Source: Streptomyces albireticuli (GTDB lineage: Bacteria > Actinomycetota > Actinomycetes > Streptomycetales > Streptomycetaceae). Taken from it: a stretch of DNA of 64,000 bases. Below the pieces are notes generated by a model that was given only the letters and a program-made list of their open reading frames with translations, did not search any database and was not told where the DNA came from. The position numbers and the translations under genes were made by a program. Where the stretch lies: contig NZ_JAJQQS010000011.1 in NCBI RefSeq assembly GCF_021228125.1, forward strand, positions 208,280 to 272,279, given 5' to 3'. Positions 54,151 to 61,982 of this stretch are shown one piece after another; the first letter of the stretch is position 1, and the number at the start of each line of letters is the position of its first letter.

Positions 54151-55107
54151 ATGGCCGCACTGGGATGGATCACTCCGCGCAGGCGCTCCGCCACGGCACG
54201 CAGCGTGCTCGCCGGCGAGGCCGCGGCGGAGGCAGCCCGCAAGTCCGCGCAGGAGAACGAGGAGGCCGCGGAGGCCGCCGCGCGTGCCGCGGACGAGTCC
54301 GCCGCCCCCGCCGAGCCCGAGTTCCCCGTCGTCGGCGACGTCCGGGCGGCCGCGTTCTTCGACCTCGACAACACCGTCATGCAGGGCGCCGCGCTCTTCC
54401 ACTTCGGCCGGGGCCTCTACAAGCGGCAGTTCTTCCGCAAGCGCGAGCTGGCGCGCTTCGCGTGGCAGCAGACCTGGTTCCGGCTCGCGGGCGTCGAGGA
54501 CCCCGAGCACATGCAGGACGCGCGGGACAGCGCCCTGTCGATCGTCCAGGGCCACCGGGTCTCCGAGCTGATGTCCATCGGCGAGGAGATCTACGACGAG
54601 TACATGGCCGAGCGCATCTGGCCGGGCACCCGGGCGCTCGCCCAGGCCCACCTGGACGCCGGCCAGAAGGTCTGGCTGGTCACCGCCGCGCCCATCGAGA
54701 CCGCGACGATCATCGCCCGCCGGCTGGGGCTGACCGGCGCGCTGGGCACGGTCGCCGAGTCCATCGGCGGCGTCTACACCGGCAAGCTCGTGGGCGAGCC
54801 GCTGCACGGGCCCGCGAAGGCCGAGGCCGTCCGGGCGCTGGCCGCGGCCGAGGGCCTGGAGCTGGCCCGCTGCGCGGCCTACAGCGACTCCGCCAACGAC
54901 ATCCCGATGCTGTCGCTCGTCGGCTACCCCTACGCCGTCAACCCCGACGGCCGGCTGCGCAAGCACGCGCGCGAGCACGGCTGGCGGCTGCGCGACTACC
55001 GGACGGGCCGCAAGGCGGCCAAGGTCGGCATCCCGGCCGCGGCCGGCGTCGGCGCGCTCGCGGGCGGGGCCGCGGCGGCGATCGCCCTGCACCGCCGCCG
55101 GCGCTGA
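54151..55107 (+). CDS. HAD-IB family hydrolase (SerB-like)
   Basis: 318 residues from the ATG at 54151. An Ala/Glu-rich N-terminal helix (about 15-50) precedes the HAD domain: AAFFDLDNTVMQG with Asp71/Asp73, KVWLVTAAPIETA, and YSDSANDIPMLSLVGYPYAVNPD. A C-terminal AAGVGALAGGAAAAIALHRRRR looks like a membrane anchor. TATGCT at 54139-54144 sits six bases before the ATG with no Shine-Dalgarno, so the mRNA may be leaderless. Substrate unknown (phosphoserine or lipid phosphate are options). Confidence 0.92.
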   Translation: MAALGWITPRRRSATARSVLAGEAAAEAARKSAQENEEAAEAAARAADESAAPAEPEFPVVGDVRAAAFFDLDNTVMQGAALFHFGRGLYKRQFFRKRELARFAWQQTWFRLAGVEDPEHMQDARDSALSIVQGHRVSELMSIGEEIYDEYMAERIWPGTRALAQAHLDAGQKVWLVTAAPIETATIIARRLGLTGALGTVAESIGGVYTGKLVGEPLHGPAKAEAVRALAAAEGLELARCAAYSDSANDIPMLSLVGYPYAVNPDGRLRKHAREHGWRLRDYRTGRKAAKVGIPAAAGVGALAGGAAAAIALHRRRR

Positions 55108-55561
55108 CCCGGGCCCGGGCCCGGTGGCGCTGACCCCGGCCCGGCGGACGGCCCCGGCGGGCACCGCCGGGCGTCAACGCGGAGCACTCACATCGCGCCA
55201 CCGGAGAGCGACGGCCACCCGGCCCAGCGACCACGGTGCGTAATCACCCGTCACTCTCAGGCAATCCTGTCTTCATACCCTCACACAGCCCCCCTCAGTC
55301 ATCCCCTGCCCGGATTGCCACAACACGCTGCCCATTCGGCCACACCCTCGCCAAATTCGGTCAACCTCCTTTCACAGTTCGATATTTGATCGGTCACCAA
55401 GAGGTAAGAGATCGAACGGAAACGGTGATTTGAGCAACTCGGTGTAGTGCTGCCTGTACGAAGCGTTATTCTCCTCAGACGCAAACCGGTACCCCCTTGT
55501 CCCTACGACGAGTGAACGGTTCCGTACTGCACGTGATGGAAGCTCTGCCTCTGGGAGTCCC
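55108..55561. other. Long regulatory region upstream of bldN
   Basis: About 450 bases without a gene. The part from about 55240 to 55500 is distinctly less GC-rich than its surroundings, as expected for a developmentally controlled promoter region with several regulator sites. bldN is a known BldD target in S. coelicolor; I could not place a confident BldD box or -35/-10 pair. Confidence 0.6.
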
Positions 55562-56368
55562 GTGTACCCACACGTCGGGGTTGACGCCTCGGGCCTGGCT
55601 ACGCTGCGCGCAACGGTCCTCGACCGTCTGCGCGGCTTCGTCCCCACCGCGTACGCCGTCCCTGCCTTCGCCACACCCGTCCCCGCCGGTCCCTGCCACA
55701 CCGGTCCCTGCTACGCCCTCGCCGAGAGCGGTGCCGCGGTCGGGAGACGCGCCCGCCGGGGCGCCGGTTCCGGTACGTCCACGGCGCCCACGACCACGCG
55801 CCGCCCGAGCGCCGACAGCGACAGCGCCCGCATGCTCGACCTGGTCGAGCGCGCCCAGGCCGGCGAGGCCGAGGCCTTCGGCCGGCTCTACGACCAGTAC
55901 GCCGACACGGTCTACCGCTACATCTACTACCGCGTGGGCGGCCGGGCCACGGCCGAGGACCTCACGAGTGAGACGTTCCTGCGCGCCCTGCGCCGCATCG
56001 GCACCTTCACCTGGCAGGGCCGCGACTTCGGCGCCTGGCTGGTGACGATCGCCCGCAATCTGGTCGCCGACCACTTCAAGTCGTCGAGATTCCGGCTCGA
56101 GGTGACCACCGGCGAGATGCTCGACGCCAACGAGGTCGAGCGCAGCCCCGAGGACTCCGTCCTGGAATCCCTGTCCAACGCCGCACTCCTGGAAGCGGTG
56201 CGCAAGCTCAACCCCCAGCAGCAGGAGTGCGTCACCCTGCGCTTCCTCCAGGGCCTCTCGGTCGCCGAGACCGCCCGCGTCATGGGGAAGAACGAAGGCG
56301 CCATCAAGACCCTCCAGTACCGCGCGGTGCGCACCCTGGCCCGCCTCCTCCCGGACGACGCGCGCTGA
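55562..56368 (+). CDS. bldN: Developmental ECF sigma factor BldN
   Basis: 268 residues, GTG start with GGGAG five bases upstream. About 85 residues of pro-sequence, typical of BldN and removed by proteolysis, precede sigma region 2 (RAQAGEAEAFGRLYDQYADTVYRYIYYR...TAEDLTSETFLRALRRI) and region 4 (LNPQQQECVTLRFLQGLSVAETARVMGKNEGAIKTLQYRAVRTL). BldN drives aerial-growth genes, notably chaplins and rodlins. The pro-sequence here has a VPAGPCHTGPC insertion with two Cys. Followed by its anti-sigma gene rsbN. Confidence 0.97.
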   Translation: MYPHVGVDASGLATLRATVLDRLRGFVPTAYAVPAFATPVPAGPCHTGPCYALAESGAAVGRRARRGAGSGTSTAPTTTRRPSADSDSARMLDLVERAQAGEAEAFGRLYDQYADTVYRYIYYRVGGRATAEDLTSETFLRALRRIGTFTWQGRDFGAWLVTIARNLVADHFKSSRFRLEVTTGEMLDANEVERSPEDSVLESLSNAALLEAVRKLNPQQQECVTLRFLQGLSVAETARVMGKNEGAIKTLQYRAVRTLARLLPDDAR

Positions 56369-56413
56369 CCCGGTGCGTCCGTTCACTCACCGGCGGTCAC
56401 ATCTCCCAGGGCG

Positions 56414-56440
56414 CGTAACCCGGCCGCCGCGCCGCTCGTT
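56414..56440 (+). promoter_or_regulatory. BldN-type promoter of rsbN
   Basis: CGTAAC (56414-56419) and CGTT (56437-56440) spaced 17 bases resemble the reported sigma-BldN consensus. It lies just after bldN and 133 bases before rsbN, implying negative feedback through the anti-sigma factor. Confidence 0.6.
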
Positions 56441-56572
56441 GTGCGGGATGCAGACTCCCTGCGGTCACGCCATGCCCGCAGCCACTCACTCGAAGGAGTG
56501 GATGCGCTCATGGCGTGCAACCCTCCAGGTTTTCAGGGGAGTCGACCGTCATGACGAGAGGAGGTGCCGCCT

Positions 56573-57778
56573 GTGATCGCGAACGTTTCGGCGCACCGGC
56601 GGGCGAACGCCTTCGCCCAGGCCCTGGAGGACCAGGAACTCCAGGGCGCGGCGGCCACACAGCCCGGCCCATCGGTGGACGACACCGAGAAGGGCAAGCT
56701 GCTGGCGCTGGTGGGCGAGCTCGGCGGCCTGCCCGCGCCCGAGCTCGACCCCGAGACGAGAACCGTCCAGCGGGCGCGGCTGATCGCCGCCATGGAGACA
56801 CAGTTCGCCGAGGGGTCCGCCGGGATCCCCGAGCCCCGCTCGGGCCGCTCGTCGAAGCGCGGCGCGCACCGCGCGCTCAACCGCCTCAAGCCGCGCTCCC
56901 GCTGGTCCAAGGGGCTCGCGGCCGGCGGCCTCACGGTCGGTGTGGCGGCGGGCGCGTTCGGCGGCGTCGCCGCCGCGAGCTCCAGCGCCCTGCCGGGCGA
57001 TCACCTCTATCCGCTCAAGCGCGGCATGGAGGACTTCCGCCTCGGCCTCGCCGACGACGACTCCGACCGCGGCGGGATGCTGCTCGACCAGGCGGCCACC
57101 CGCCTCCAGGAGGCACGCCGCCTCCTGGAGCGCGGCCGCTCGGGCCCCCTCGACCACGAGGACCTGGGCGAGATCCGCAAGACCCTTTCCGGCATGCGCC
57201 ACGACGTCTCGGAAGGCCACCGCCTGCTCCACCAGGCGTACAAGCGGGACCGCTCCCTCGGCCCCATCCAACGCCTCTCGTCCTTCACGGCGCTGCACCG
57301 CGAGGGCTGGAGCCAGCTGCGCGACAAGCTCCCCGTCCAGCTGCACGACGTCGGCGACGACGTCACCTCGCTGATGGCGGCCATAGACCATGAGGTCGGC
57401 CCGCTGCGGTCGCTGCTGCCCACCTCCTCGGGCAAGCACGGCTCCGAGCCCCACCCCGGTGTGTCCTCCCACGGCGCCCCGGGCCGGCCCGGCCACTCCG
57501 CCCCGCCGCCCCCGGCCTCCGCGGAGGCCGACGGCAAGCACCCCGGCGGTCACGGTCAGCGGCGCTCCACGGCCCCCGGCGGCCATGAGGACCACCAGGG
57601 CCTCATCGGCGGTACGGGGCTGCTCCAGCCCCCGCCCAGCCCGGGTGGCTCCACCCCCGCCGGGCCGACGCACGGCGGCAAGGACGGCAAGCAGTCCAAG
57701 CAGCCGGACATCACCATCCCGCCGCTCCTCCCGGAGATCCTTCCGGGCCTCGGCATCCAGGGCGACGAAGAGAAATAG
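56573..57778 (+). CDS. rsbN: Anti-sigma factor RsbN (DUF5667), membrane-bound
   Basis: 401 residues; the GTG at 56573 has AGGAGGT seven bases upstream. The N-terminal cytoplasmic domain (VIANVSAHRRANAFAQALED) should bind BldN. One membrane helix lies at about 114-136. The outside part has a helical DUF5667 domain (HLYPLKRGMEDFRLGLADDDSDRGGMLLDQAATRLQEARRLL) and a disordered Pro/Gly/His-rich tail. It holds the sigma factor inactive until development. Ends at a terminator facing plsC. Confidence 0.95.
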   Translation: MIANVSAHRRANAFAQALEDQELQGAAATQPGPSVDDTEKGKLLALVGELGGLPAPELDPETRTVQRARLIAAMETQFAEGSAGIPEPRSGRSSKRGAHRALNRLKPRSRWSKGLAAGGLTVGVAAGAFGGVAAASSSALPGDHLYPLKRGMEDFRLGLADDDSDRGGMLLDQAATRLQEARRLLERGRSGPLDHEDLGEIRKTLSGMRHDVSEGHRLLHQAYKRDRSLGPIQRLSSFTALHREGWSQLRDKLPVQLHDVGDDVTSLMAAIDHEVGPLRSLLPTSSGKHGSEPHPGVSSHGAPGRPGHSAPPPPASAEADGKHPGGHGQRRSTAPGGHEDHQGLIGGTGLLQPPPSPGGSTPAGPTHGGKDGKQSKQPDITIPPLLPEILPGLGIQGDEEK

Positions 57779-57807
57779 GGCCGCGGCACCGCCGCCGCCC
57801 CGGCGGT

Positions 57808-57841
57808 CGGTGTTCTTCCCTCGGACTCCGGGAGAACACCG
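57808..57841. terminator. Bidirectional terminator between rsbN and plsC
   Basis: Arms cggtgttct (57808-57816) and agaacaccg (57833-57841) with further inner pairing, between convergent genes. Confidence 0.75.
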
Positions 57842-57887
57842 GCCGCCGCGACCGGTTCGGGCTTGACCGCTTGAGAACCTGACCGCT

Positions 57888-58949
57888 CTAGAAGAAAACC
57901 GACCGCCGTTGTACAAGCAGCTTGTACAACGTGTGCTGAATCGTTTCTCGTACCTGATCGGTGAGGTTGAACATCAGCATCGGATCGTCCGCCGCCTCCG
58001 GCGGATACCCGTCCGTGGGGATCGGCTCGCCGAACTGGATCGTCCACTTCGTCGGCAGCGGCACCACGCCCAGCGGCCCCAGCCAGGGGAAGGTGGGCGT
58101 CAGCGGGAAGTAGGGGATCCCGAGCAGCCGGGCGAGGGTCCTGGAGTTGCCCACCATCGGGAAGATCTCCTCGGCTCCCACGATCGAGCACGGCACGATC
58201 GGCGCCCCGGCACGCAGTGCCGTCTGGACGAAGCCGCCCCGCCCGAAGCGCTGGAGCTTGTACCGCTCCGAGAACGGCTTCCCGATCCCCTTGAACCCCT
58301 CCGGCATCACCCCGACCACCTCGCCGCGCTCCAGCAGCTCCTGCGCGTCCTCCGCGCAGGCCAGGGTGTGCCCGAGCTTGCGGGCGATCTCGTTGACGAC
58401 CGGCAGGACGAAGACCAGGTCCGCCGCCAGCATCCGGATGTGCCGTCCCGCCGGGTGGTGGTCGTGCACCGCGACCTGGAGCATCAGCCCGTCGACGGGC
58501 AGCGTGCCGGAGTGGTTGGCGACGATCAGCGCGGCGCCCTTGTCCGGGATGTTCTCGACGCCCTTCACCTCGACCCGGAAGTACTTCTCGTACAGCGGGC
58601 GGAGCGCGGACATCACGACCTGGTCGGTGAGCTCCTGGTCGTAGCCGAAGTCGTCCACCTCGTACTCACCGGTGATCCGCCGGCGCAGGAAGTTCAGCCC
58701 GTGGGCCAGCTTCCGGTCCCAGCCGCCGTCACCCTCCGGCGTCCCGGCCCCGCCCCGGCCACTCTCCGCCGGGCCCGCCTGCGCGGGGACGGCGGGCGCC
58801 TCGGCGTCCTCCTCGGGCGCGGCCTGCGTCAGGACCCTCCCGACGGGCGCGAGGGCCGATGTGCGGTCCGTCCGGGCCCGGCCCACCCGCTTGCCCTTCC
58901 GCTTGGCCCGCGGCTCCTCACCGAACGGGATGACCTTCGCGTCCGCCAT
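57888..58949 (-). CDS. PlsC-like lysophospholipid acyltransferase
   Basis: 353 residues from the ATG at 58949 (GAGGAG upstream). After a disordered, basic then Pro/Glu-rich N-terminus, the acyltransferase domain has VANHSGTLPVDG in place of the NHxxxxD motif, MPEGFKGIGKPFSERYKLQRFGRGGF, and IVPCSIVGAEEIFP. The His-Asp pair is present. It probably acylates lysophosphatidate or another glycerolipid. Thirteen bases after the epimerase gene, so likely one operon. The last codons form a 10-bp palindrome (57908-57930). Confidence 0.92.
   Translation of the reverse strand: MADAKVIPFGEEPRAKRKGKRVGRARTDRTSALAPVGRVLTQAAPEEDAEAPAVPAQAGPAESGRGGAGTPEGDGGWDRKLAHGLNFLRRRITGEYEVDDFGYDQELTDQVVMSALRPLYEKYFRVEVKGVENIPDKGAALIVANHSGTLPVDGLMLQVAVHDHHPAGRHIRMLAADLVFVLPVVNEIARKLGHTLACAEDAQELLERGEVVGVMPEGFKGIGKPFSERYKLQRFGRGGFVQTALRAGAPIVPCSIVGAEEIFPMVGNSRTLARLLGIPYFPLTPTFPWLGPLGVVPLPTKWTIQFGEPIPTDGYPPEAADDPMLMFNLTDQVRETIQHTLYKLLVQRRSVFF
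57908..57930 (-). promoter_or_regulatory. AT-rich perfect palindrome inside the 3' end of plsC
   Basis: GTTGTACAAG-cag-CTTGTACAAC: ten-base arms, three-base spacer, within the last codons of the acyltransferase gene. On the minus strand a TTTTCTTCT run follows 10 bases after it. It may be a terminator that overlaps the coding end, or an operator-like site. Confidence 0.5.
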
Positions 58950-58962
58950 CGTGGTGCGCTCC

Positions 58963-60009
58963 TCAGTTCTGGCCACGGCCGGCAGGCAGGGCCGCGGCGA
59001 TCCGGTCGACGGTACGGGCGAGGGTGGCGGGTGGCAGCAGCCCCGGGCCCCGGCTGCGCGCGTAGTCCTCGAAGGCTCCCGCGGTGGTGTAGCGGGGTTC
59101 GAAGCCCAGTGTCTCGCGCATCTGGGTGGTCCGGACGACACGGCCATGGGTGAGGAGCCGGATCTGCTCGGGCGAGAAGTCCGTCATGCCGGCCGAACGC
59201 AGTGCGGAGCCGACCCAGGTGACGGTCGGCAGGAAGAACGGCAGGGTGGGCCGTCCGAGGCGCCGGGCGGCCTGGGAGAGCAGCAGCACCCCGTCGCCCG
59301 CGATGTTGAAGGTGCCGCTGTTGAGCGTGGCCCGGCGCGGCTCGCCGGCGGCTATCCGCAGCACCTCGATGACGTCGTCCTCGTGGACGAACTGCAGCCG
59401 CGGGTCGAAGCCGAGCACGGTGGGCAGCGCGGGCAGGGCGAAGTACTGGGCGAGCGGGGAGTCGGCGCGCGGGCCGAGGATGTTGGCGAAGCGCAGCACG
59501 CACACGGCCACGTCGGGCCGGCGGCGCGCGAAGCCGCGCACATAGCCCTCCACCTCGACGGCGTCCTTGGCGAAGCCACCGCTGGGCAGGGACTTGGGCG
59601 GCGTGGTCTCGGTGAAGATCGCGGGGTCGCGGGGCGCGGACCCGTAGACGTTGGTGCTCGACTTCACCACGAGCCGCTTCACGGAGGGGGTCTTCTGGCA
59701 GGCGCCCAGCAGCTGCATGGTGCCGATGACGTTGGTCTCCTTGACCGTGGCCCGGCTGCCGCGCTTGCTCAGGGGGGTGCCGTTCACATCCATGTGGACG
59801 ACGGTGTCGACACGGTGTTCGGCCAGAAGCCTGCCGATCGTGGGATGGCGGATGTCCGCCCGTAGGAAATCGGCCCCACCGAGATGGTGCCCGGGTGGCA
59901 CCGCGTCCACCCCGATGACCCGGTCCACGTCGGGCTCGCGCTGGATGCGGCGGACGAAGCGGCCCCCCAGCTGCCGTGCGACTCCGGTGACGAGCACGAC
60001 CTTGCCCAA
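58963..60009 (-). CDS. NAD-dependent epimerase/dehydratase (extended SDR)
   Basis: 348 residues, TTG start at 60009 with GGAAGG upstream. Rossmann domain: VLVTGVARQLGGRFVRRI, VDTVVHMDVNGT, SSTNVYG, and a YVRGFARR-like position where YxxxK would be. The loop GxxGxxG reads GVARQLGG, departing from the standard. It precedes the acyltransferase gene by 13 bases, a pairing kept in Streptomyces; a sugar- or lipid-modifying role is possible. Confidence 0.9.
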   Translation of the reverse strand: MGKVVLVTGVARQLGGRFVRRIQREPDVDRVIGVDAVPPGHHLGGADFLRADIRHPTIGRLLAEHRVDTVVHMDVNGTPLSKRGSRATVKETNVIGTMQLLGACQKTPSVKRLVVKSSTNVYGSAPRDPAIFTETTPPKSLPSGGFAKDAVEVEGYVRGFARRRPDVAVCVLRFANILGPRADSPLAQYFALPALPTVLGFDPRLQFVHEDDVIEVLRIAAGEPRRATLNSGTFNIAGDGVLLLSQAARRLGRPTLPFFLPTVTWVGSALRSAGMTDFSPEQIRLLTHGRVVRTTQMRETLGFEPRYTTAGAFEDYARSRGPGLLPPATLARTVDRIAAALPAGRGQN

Positions 60010-60190
60010 GATCAGCGCCTTCCTTCCCCGCCCATGCCCCGGCTTGCTCGGATCGACTCGGGCCCGTCGCGTCGCGCCACGAGTGGTGCTGCCGCGGCCA
60101 CCGTAGCGGGTCGTTGTTGCGCTGTGATGACCGGCCGCTGCACGGAGCTACATTTCAAGCCGTAGCGAAAGCTTCACACACCGCAACGCA

Positions 60191-60230
60191 CCGCAGCCCT
60201 CCCACCGCCTGAGCGGTGGGAGGGCTGCGG
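60191..60230 (-). terminator. Terminator of the bS22 gene
   Basis: Eighteen-base perfect arms (60191-60208 and 60213-60230) with a four-base loop, 20 bases past the stop on the minus strand. It also faces the epimerase promoter side. Confidence 0.9.
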
Positions 60231-60250
60231 GTCGAGCACAGCGGCGCTGC

Positions 60251-60349
60251 TTACTTCTTGTTGCGACGCTGAACACGCGTGCGCTTGAGCAGCTTGCGGT
60301 GCTTCTTCTTGGCCATCCGCTTGCGCCGCTTCTTGATAACAGAGCCCAC
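60251..60349 (-). CDS. AURKAIP1/COX24-domain small ribosomal protein bS22
   Basis: 32 residues, GTG start at 60349 with GAGGG upstream, TAA stop. Sequence opens VGSVIKKRRKRMAKKKHRK and ends RTRVQRRNKK: almost half is Lys/Arg. It matches the small actinobacterial ribosomal protein seen bound at the 30S-50S interface (bS22), related to mitochondrial COX24. Followed by a strong terminator. Easy to miss because of size. Confidence 0.93.
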   Translation of the reverse strand: MGSVIKKRRKRMAKKKHRKLLKRTRVQRRNKK

Positions 60350-60459
60350 GACTACCCTCGCTTACATCGATTCACTCGGTGCGGGGCGTCCGAGCCCACA
60401 CGACCTACATCGGGCCAGCCTACCCGGCACCGGGCGAACAGCGTAATCCGAGGTCCACG

Positions 60460-60669
60460 TCAGGCTGTTTCCACCCCCACGTAGGACTCCCGGAGGTACT
60501 CGTGCACCGCTTGCTCTGGGACCCGGAACGACCTTCCCACCCGGATCGCCGGCAGATGACCACTGTGCACCAAGCGGTACACGGTCATCTTGGACACTCG
60601 CATCACCGCGGCGACTTCCGCCACGGTCAGGAACACGACCTCGTTGAGAGGCCTCTCGCCAGCAGCCAT
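60460..60669 (-). CDS. bdtA: BldC-like helix-turn-helix protein BdtA
   Basis: 69 residues from the ATG at 60669. MerR/excisionase-type HTH: FLTVAEVAAVMRVSKMTVYRLVHSGHLPAIRVGRSFRVPEQAVHEYL, with a wing at VGRSFRVPE. It is a homologue of the developmental regulator BldC. Short Gly/Pro/Asn N-terminus. It lies 110 bases upstream of bS22 on the same strand. Confidence 0.95.
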   Translation of the reverse strand: MAAGERPLNEVVFLTVAEVAAVMRVSKMTVYRLVHSGHLPAIRVGRSFRVPEQAVHEYLRESYVGVETA

Positions 60670-60797
60670 GACACACCTGAACCTTCCGCACATGACGCGC
60701 ACCGGCTTCCCCTCCGGTGACTCCTCGTCGCTGCGCGCTCACTCCCCAGGTTAGGGGCGCGTGATGCGAGTGGGGAAGAGGAGCAGCCATCGGCCGC

Positions 60798-61613
60798 CTA
60801 CTGTGACAGACACGCTCGATTGAGTACATAGCGAGTAAGCGGTCGGTAGTAATCAGACCGCACAGTGTCATCAAGCGGAACCACGACGGACACCCGCCCC
60901 TCGGCCTCTCCGACGAACGGCGCGGGGTCGTCCGAGTCCGCCAGCCCAATGGCCTCAATGCCCAGCTGACCTGCCCCGCAGACCCATCCGTGGTCCCCCA
61001 CGACCAGGGCCGGCAGCGGCCCGTCCCCGTCCATCGCGGCAGCCAGCGCCGTACGAAGCGGGAGCGGTGAATGCGTATGTGCGCCCGGCTCACTTCCCGC
61101 TCCCCGCGCGCCGGGTTCACGCACCAGCGCGACGCCTCGGACGTAGTCAAGGTTGTAAGTGCGTACCCCGAACCGGGTCGTTATGTCGACACTTCGACCC
61201 TGCGCCGGGGTGAGGACAGTGCATCCCTTCGCCGAGAGCCCGGCGGCCAACCCGGCGTAGAAACCCAGGAGTCGGTGGGGGTGGCCGGTGCCGAGCAACA
61301 CCGGTGCGCCTGCGGCTGCCACCGTCGCGAGCCGGTCCGCGAAGGCATCGAGTGCCGCGATCGTACGATCGGGGTCGATCACATCCTGCCCCGAAGCATG
61401 GTCCGGGTCGGCCGAAACCCCACACCTTCGGCCCATCAGCTGTAACAAATCACCCAGGAGCCAGTCCCGTTCGGGCTCCAGCCCGATCAGCACCCGGGGA
61501 TCCCGGGCCACGAACATCCGGTACCGGCCGAGGCTCCGCTCCCGCGTGGTCGCCACGGGACCGGCCAGTCGGGCGGCCAGCAGATGGGCACGCAAGGTGC
61601 CGGGGCTCAACAC
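60798..61613 (-). CDS. Phosphatase-family protein with a TTA codon
   Basis: 271 residues from the GTG at 61613, where similarity to the family seems to begin (SPGTLRAHLLAARLAGPVATTRE); an open frame runs on upstream without a ribosome binding site. Conserved-looking segments are RRCGVSADPDHASGQDVIDPDRTI, LLGTGHPHRLLGFYAGLAA, LVVGDHGWVCGAGQLGIEAIGLADSDDPA and SVVVPLDDTVRSDYYRPLT. I know the family only as annotated phosphatase; no classical active-site motif is evident. Codon 57 is TTA (61443-61445), and codon choice is less GC-biased than the neighbours. Confidence 0.8.
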   Translation of the reverse strand: MLSPGTLRAHLLAARLAGPVATTRERSLGRYRMFVARDPRVLIGLEPERDWLLGDLLQLMGRRCGVSADPDHASGQDVIDPDRTIAALDAFADRLATVAAAGAPVLLGTGHPHRLLGFYAGLAAGLSAKGCTVLTPAQGRSVDITTRFGVRTYNLDYVRGVALVREPGARGAGSEPGAHTHSPLPLRTALAAAMDGDGPLPALVVGDHGWVCGAGQLGIEAIGLADSDDPAPFVGEAEGRVSVVVPLDDTVRSDYYRPLTRYVLNRACLSQ

Positions 61614-61982
61614 AGGTCCGATGCTGGCGGACCCCCGGCCACCGCGTCGAAGTTCACCCGGGAGTTCCCACGCGTGGCCTAACGTACCGGCAAGTAAGCA
61701 AGCCTCAGACGCCACTCCGGAGGCGCCGGCACCACTGGGCGTACGCCCATCCGCGTTGCACACCCGCCACGGGCGTACAACGCGCCCCAGGGCTTCCGTT
61801 GGCCCTCCGGCCACGGTTTCCGACGGCACTTCGTCGACCTCTCGCCGACCCCTGGTCGACCCCTCGCCGGCAGGGTTCCGCCGGCCCTTGGCACACGGCG
61901 TCCGACGCCCCTCGCCACCGATCCCGGGTACTCCCCGGGCCCTTGACCGTGGACGGCTACGAGGCCGCGGGGCCCGGCCGGT
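61614..61982. other. Intergenic region between the phosphatase and acuC genes
   Basis: About 370 bases with no supported gene on either strand. Short frames here lack ribosome binding sites and read as Pro/Arg/Gly low complexity. It should contain the phosphatase promoter. Confidence 0.5.

Noticed and set aside
55380..55415. A BldD box upstream of bldN (GGTCACCAAGAGGTAAGAG)
   Set aside because: Half-sites are present but the spacing is one base too long for the consensus as I know it.
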